Source: a bacterium | GTDB taxonomy: Bacteria > Cyanobacteriota > Vampirovibrionia > Gastranaerophilales > Gastranaerophilaceae | Length of the DNA stretch: 8,191 bases | Direction of reading: 5' to 3' | Assembly: GCA_017541565.1 (NCBI GenBank) | Contig: JAFXYU010000184.1 | Location: 1-8,191, forward strand | Shown: positions 5,847-8,191 of the stretch, piece by piece | How the letters are laid out: every line of letters begins with the position of its first letter | Numbering within the stretch: position 1 is the stretch's first letter | The notes under the pieces: model-generated | What the model was told of the DNA's origin: nothing | Database searches by the model: none | Seen by the model: the letters and a program-made list of their open reading frames with translations, nothing else | Position numbers and translations under genes: made by a program

Positions 5847-6686
5847 CTATTTTGTTTCTCTTATGTTTACAATCAAATGTTTAAATTTTTTCTTATGATC
5901 CAGTATGTATTTCGGGAAGGTTTCATCAAACGGAACAGGTTTATATATGTACTTTCTCCCAAGGATATCCTGACCGGAGGTCATTGCTTTAAAGATTGCT
6001 TCTTCGGAAACAATTTTCTCGGTATTAAATTCCTGATGGGCAAAAGATCTTATTTTATTCATGATTGCTTCTGTGCCACCGAGGTATGAAAAATGCCAGC
6101 CGCCGTCTTCTATCATATGTCCGAAACAAAATCTGAAGTATGTGGGAAGTCCCTTTCTGGTATAATAACAGCCAAGTTCCGGGTAAATTTTGTAATTCGG
6201 ATTTTTTAAATCGGATAAATGTCCTATTCTCGTACCGTTTGTCCAATACGGTTCTTCAGTGTTCTGATTGTTTAGAAAATAGTACATCATTTTTTGACGG
6301 CAAAAACCGATTCCTCTTTTATATTCTTTTATTGCTTTGATTGACGGAATCTCGTCAACGTCGGAAATAATTACTATGTCATTGTCTTTTGCATCTTTAA
6401 GTCCCTGCATGATGCTGTCTCTTTGGTAGTTTTCCAAAAACCATGAAGAATGTTCGTGTTTGTAGTCATAGTCTTTCGGATATTCCGTAATTTTAATGTG
6501 TATAATTTTTTTAAGAAATTTTTTGAATCTTTGTTTATTTTCTTCAAAATATAAAGGCTTAAAAATATTCGAATGAGTTTTGTTCATTTCGACAAGTACA
6601 AATTTGTCTACAATTTCATTAAGATAATTCAATCGAATTTCAAGTAAATCGAGTTCGTTGAAAAAAGTAAAACAATCGTATATCAT
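5847..6686 (-). CDS. Glycosyltransferase family 17 (beta-1,4-N-acetylglucosaminyltransferase-like)
   Basis: The 279-residue product matches the GT17 family, whose best-known member is animal GnT-III, which adds GlcNAc to a mannose in beta-1,4 linkage. Bacterial members sit in surface-glycan contexts. The family start MIYDCFTFFNELDLLEIRL is present, as are NYQRD (86-90), the metal/nucleotide-sugar DXD motif in ISDVDEIP (107-114), and GGWHFSYLGG (195-204). No signal peptide or membrane helix is seen, so it should work in the cytoplasm on a lipid-linked or nucleotide-activated acceptor. The start is ATG 6686, six bases after AAGAGG; upstream in-frame starts would add residues not found in the family. 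The acceptor and sugar are unknown. It is not adjacent to other glycan genes in this window, and a low-GC coding sequence with many Lys/Asn/Ile codons matches its neighbours. Confidence 0.88.
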   Translation of the reverse strand: MIYDCFTFFNELDLLEIRLNYLNEIVDKFVLVEMNKTHSNIFKPLYFEENKQRFKKFLKKIIHIKITEYPKDYDYKHEHSSWFLENYQRDSIMQGLKDAKDNDIVIISDVDEIPSIKAIKEYKRGIGFCRQKMMYYFLNNQNTEEPYWTNGTRIGHLSDLKNPNYKIYPELGCYYTRKGLPTYFRFCFGHMIEDGGWHFSYLGGTEAIMNKIRSFAHQEFNTEKIVSEEAIFKAMTSGQDILGRKYIYKPVPFDETFPKYILDHKKKFKHLIVNIRETK

Positions 6687-6692
6687 TCTCAT

Positions 6693-6698
6693 CCTCTT
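6693..6698 (-). promoter_or_regulatory. Shine-Dalgarno site that selects the start of the glycosyltransferase
   Basis: AAGAGG is directly followed by an in-frame ATG (6692) and, six bases on, by ATG 6686. Only the second has proper spacing, and it begins the conserved family N-terminus MIYDCFTF. Confidence 0.65.
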
Positions 6699-6713
6699 AT
6701 GCTTTGTATATAA

Positions 6714-6719
6714 ATTATA
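6714..6719 (-). promoter_or_regulatory. Possible -10 element for the glycosyltransferase gene
   Basis: TATAAT on the minus strand is a perfect -10 hexamer, about 28 bases before ATG 6686, in the 47-bp gap after the preceding gene. No -35 box is clear 16-18 bp upstream, so the gene may instead be read through from the unrecognised gene upstream. Confidence 0.35.
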
Positions 6720-6733
6720 CAACAAGAAAAGAT

Positions 6734-7114
6734 TTACCTTCTTATCTTTGACAATCTTTCAATCATGTCTTTTGAAAAAACAAAGATGTTTACTACTCTT
6801 TTTGTTATAATTTCTTCGTTGTTGATATTTTTAATAGTGCTTTCTAACATAGAATTTATATTTTTTAATGTTCTTTTCCATGTCATATAAAACGGTTTCT
6901 TTTGTAATTTTAATTCATTACCGTCAATAATTCGGATTGATGCATGATTTCTTTCAATTGTTCCTATTTGATTAATAAAACCGCGCGTACCGTTATGTTT
7001 ATATATAAGCCCCCAGGCAGGAAGCAAATTTTCGTTCGTTCGTTCTACTTTTGCTAATTGAGACAGTTGTTTGTAGTTGTCTACAATTTGTTGTTTAATG
7101 GCTTCTGTTTTCAT
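6734..7114 (-). CDS. Unrecognised basic 126-aa protein
   Basis: I do not recognise this protein. ATG 7114 follows GGGGAG with five bases between, a convincing ribosome binding site. The product is cytoplasmic in appearance: no signal peptide and no membrane helix. It is rich in Lys, Arg, Asn and Ile, and predicted helical at both ends (about 3-25 and 80-125). The centre holds the only distinctive stretch, LLPAWGLIYKHNGTRGF (30-46), followed by a probable beta region (IGTIERNHASIRIIDG, 50-65). A strongly basic charge could suit nucleic-acid binding, but no known DNA-binding motif is visible. It lies 47 bp before the glycosyltransferase gene in the same direction and may share its transcript. 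Its own promoter is likely at 7133-7160. Confidence 0.7.
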   Translation of the reverse strand: MKTEAIKQQIVDNYKQLSQLAKVERTNENLLPAWGLIYKHNGTRGFINQIGTIERNHASIRIIDGNELKLQKKPFYMTWKRTLKNINSMLESTIKNINNEEIITKRVVNIFVFSKDMIERLSKIRR

Positions 7115-7132
7115 TTATACTCCCCAAAATAT

Positions 7133-7160
7133 AATGTAAAAAGGGTTTTAAGTTATTCAA
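7133..7160 (-). promoter_or_regulatory. Possible promoter of the 126-aa protein gene
   Basis: TTGAAT (7160-7155) and TACATT (7138-7133) on the minus strand are separated by 16 bp. The start site would fall near 7126, just before the Shine-Dalgarno GGGGAG (7125-7120). Both boxes are imperfect. Confidence 0.35.
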
Positions 7161-7213
7161 CAGAATGATATTAACAAAACATACAGACAAATGCAACAGT
7201 TATCACAAATGAT

Positions 7214-7882
7214 TTAGCCGTTATATTTTGTTCTGTAACCGTGATTTTCTTCAGGTCTTAAATCATTCGGATACATGGTATCAGTATATATGTCTTCTTG
7301 TAATTTCTTAATAATTTCAAAAACTTTTCTGTAATCTTTTATATCAGCAATTATAGTACCGACATCCAGCGGTCTGCCGTTTACTCTAATATTTGAACTA
7401 TATAAATCCGCAACATTACTGCTTGTTAAAACAACGTCACCAACACCGATAATTTGGTCAATAATACCTCTGTGTATATTTACTCTTGCAAGTTCCGTAA
7501 ATGGTTTCATATTACAAGTATAAGAGAACAATCCACCCGAGATATAGACGCCCTTATCCGTAACGATATACTCCGTGTGTTTATATCTTCTGAATACAAA
7601 AGCAATCCCGCCCAAATACATCCATACAGGCATCAAATGAAACAGAAAAAATATTAACGGAAATACAGAAAATGTCTCAGGAGCATTTGATGTTGCAGCA
7701 CCGTTTATGAATGCTGCAATAAACATAGAGTCAAACAAGAACCATAAGAGTGCGAATGGTAATAGAGGGTTAAAAATTCCTTCCAGAATAAAACATCTCT
7801 TGTTGGGTTTACCTTGCCATAAGATTTTTTCATCTCTGCCGACCATCAACTCTAATTCTGATTTTGCATAACTGGTAAACAT
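7214..7882 (-). CDS. Two-TM bacterial PH-domain (bPH2 / YdbT-like) membrane protein
   Basis: The 222-residue product starts at ATG 7882, seven bases after AGGAGA with ideal spacing; an upstream in-frame TTG at 7912 has no ribosome binding site. Residues 7-30 carry the family entry 'ELELMVGRDEKILWQGKPNKR'-type segment. Two hydrophobic helices follow (about 38-62 and 71-97). The bacterial PH domain (about 100-160) shows the canonical 'TEYIVTDKGVYISGGLFS' and 'ARVNIHRGIIDQIIGVGDVVL' patterns. Such proteins sit in the inner membrane with the PH fold on the cytoplasmic side; their function is mostly unknown, with roles in membrane stress or secretion proposed for some. The tail (about 175-222) is charged and may form a helix. 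It is transcribed alone from the promoter at 7968-7996, after a leader of about 79 nt. Confidence 0.88.
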   Translation of the reverse strand: MFTSYAKSELELMVGRDEKILWQGKPNKRCFILEGIFNPLLPFALLWFLFDSMFIAAFINGAATSNAPETFSVFPLIFFLFHLMPVWMYLGGIAFVFRRYKHTEYIVTDKGVYISGGLFSYTCNMKPFTELARVNIHRGIIDQIIGVGDVVLTSSNVADLYSSNIRVNGRPLDVGTIIADIKDYRKVFEIIKKLQEDIYTDTMYPNDLRPEENHGYRTKYNG

Positions 7883-7889
7883 TCGAAAC

Positions 7890-7895
7890 TCTCCT
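7890..7895 (-). promoter_or_regulatory. Shine-Dalgarno site that selects the start of the PH-domain gene
   Basis: AGGAGA on the minus strand is seven bases before ATG 7882. It excludes the longer reading from TTG 7912, which overlaps the site in the coding sequence. Confidence 0.65.
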
Positions 7896-7921
7896 GTGAT
7901 ATCTTTTTTCAAAAAATGTCG

Positions 7922-7934
7922 ATAGTGTTACTAT
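7922..7934. repeat. Small palindrome in the leader of the PH-domain gene
   Basis: ATAGT-GTT-ACTAT is a perfect 5-bp inverted repeat with a 3-base spacer, located between the promoter at 7968-7996 and the start codon at 7882. It could be an operator half-site pair or a weak RNA hairpin. On the plus strand it is followed by TTTT, but no plus-strand gene ends here. Confidence 0.25.
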
Positions 7935-7967
7935 TTTTAACCCTTTGAGCAACCCGTTAACAAGGAA

Positions 7968-7996
7968 ATTGTAACACAAAAAGCGTTGCCTAACAA
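7968..7996 (-). promoter_or_regulatory. Promoter of the PH-domain gene
   Basis: TTGTTA (7996-7991) and TACAAT (7973-7968) lie on the minus strand with the optimal 17-bp spacer. TGT directly before the -10 makes it an extended -10 promoter. The start site falls near 7961. This is the best promoter in the window by match to the sigma70 consensus. Confidence 0.6.
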
Positions 7997-8047
7997 TATT
8001 ATAATATGAGAATACTACCAGGATTAGAATATAATTAAATTCATACT

Positions 8048-8076
8048 TTGAAATAATTAGCAATTCATTATAATAT
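8048..8076 (+). promoter_or_regulatory. Plus-strand promoter at the right edge
   Basis: TTGAAA (8048-8053) and TAATAT (8071-8076) are separated by 17 bp. The region 8066-8084 matches 326-344 at 18 of 19 positions (CATNATAATATTTAATCAA), with the same -35 to -10 geometry. Transcription would start near 8083, at the AAGAGG (8083-8088). Confidence 0.55.
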
Positions 8077-8101
8077 TTAATCAAGAGGATAAATAATAAA
8101 T

Positions 8102-8185
8102 ATGAATGTTTTAAAAAATGTTCAATGCCGGAAGCATTTATCTATTCAATACTATCGGTTATTATTAATTTCATGCATCCCGTAG
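8102..8185 (+). CDS. Possible 27-aa leader ORF
   Basis: ATG 8102 opens a 27-codon frame (MNVLKNVQCRKHLSIQYYRL...) that ends in TAG 8183-8185. AAGAGG (8083-8088) is 13 bases upstream, longer than usual. The stop lies within TAGGAG (8183-8188), a good Shine-Dalgarno sequence for a gene that would start just past the window. That arrangement is typical of a coupled leader ORF. The peptide has two Cys and many basic residues and no recognised family. It competes with the overlapping open frame from 8125. Confidence 0.3.
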   Translation: MNVLKNVQCRKHLSIQYYRLLLISCIP

Positions 8186-8191
8186 GAGCAG
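8125..8191 (+). CDS. Possible start of a membrane protein running off the right edge
   Basis: ATG 8125 opens a frame still open at the end of the window. Its beginning (MPEAFIYSILSVII) is hydrophobic and protein-like, as in a membrane segment. No Shine-Dalgarno sequence precedes it, and no other start codon lies in frame before it. Either this is the gene served by the promoter at 8048-8076, or the gene begins beyond the window after TAGGAG 8183-8188. The window cannot decide between them. Confidence 0.3.
   Translation, partial: MPEAFIYSILSVIINFMHPVGA

Noticed and set aside
6687..6725. Longer start for the glycosyltransferase
   Set aside because: The added residues are absent from the GT17 family start, and AAGAGG is positioned for ATG 6686.
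7115..7213. Gene or RNA in the gap between the PH-domain and 126-aa genes
   Set aside because: Apart from the weak promoter at 7133-7160, I see no ORF with a ribosome binding site, no stable hairpin and no repeat.
7883..7912. TTG 7912 as start of the PH-domain protein
   Set aside because: No ribosome binding site precedes it, and the strong AGGAGA inside that segment serves ATG 7882.
7830..8084. Minus-strand frame of 84 residues in the right intergenic region
   Set aside because: It overlaps the start of the PH-domain gene in another frame, crosses that gene's promoter and has no Shine-Dalgarno sequence.
1..8191. CRISPR array, tRNA, insertion sequence or phage elements
   Set aside because: No regularly spaced repeats, cloverleaf patterns, terminal inverted repeats or transposase/integrase motifs were seen on either strand.

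Overview
This is an AT-rich bacterial window carrying seven substantial protein genes, one 36-residue membrane-protein gene, a partial gene at the left edge and an ambiguous gene start at the right edge. I see no tRNA, rRNA, CRISPR array, insertion sequence or phage gene. The presence of an LptD/OstA-type outer-membrane assembly protein shows a diderm envelope. Cyanobacteria-style TPR repeats, low GC, frequent GTG/TTG starts and small compact operons would fit a non-photosynthetic Cyanobacteriota relative (Melainabacteria/Gastranaerophilales-like). That placement is an inference from style, with no database search behind it.

Layout. 1-282 (+) is the end of an upstream gene with an acidic, disordered tail whose last residues resemble the tail of DNA polymerase III tau (DnaX). 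283-371 is a promoter region, with a 9-bp inverted repeat around the promoter. 372-1715 (+) is an exported TPR protein. It meets, with a single base between stop codons, a minus-strand operon read right to left: 5766-5656 (36-aa single-pass membrane protein), 5641-4523 (coiled-coil M23 murein hydrolase, EnvC/NlpD type), 4498-2333 (LptD-like outer-membrane protein) and 2343-1717 (class II aldolase). Further right, also on the minus strand, are a GT17-type glycosyltransferase (6686-5847), an unrecognised basic protein (7114-6734) and a two-TM bacterial PH-domain protein (7882-7214). A divergent 219-bp intergenic region follows, with a good promoter on each strand.

How the genes may work together. 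The minus-strand operon joins peptidoglycan remodelling to insertion of an outer-membrane barrel. The small membrane protein is packed tightly in front, so its stop is followed at once by the Shine-Dalgarno sequence of the hydrolase. The aldolase overlaps the end of lptD by 11 bases and is probably translationally coupled, although it has no obvious envelope role. The glycosyltransferase could decorate a surface glycan, but it sits in its own transcription unit.

Nothing here is clearly a new defence or mobile system. The most interesting items are the small membrane protein in the envelope operon, the charged tail and cysteine layout of the LptD-like protein, a nearly identical 19-bp promoter module at both ends of the window, and a short leader ORF at the right edge whose stop codon lies inside a Shine-Dalgarno sequence.
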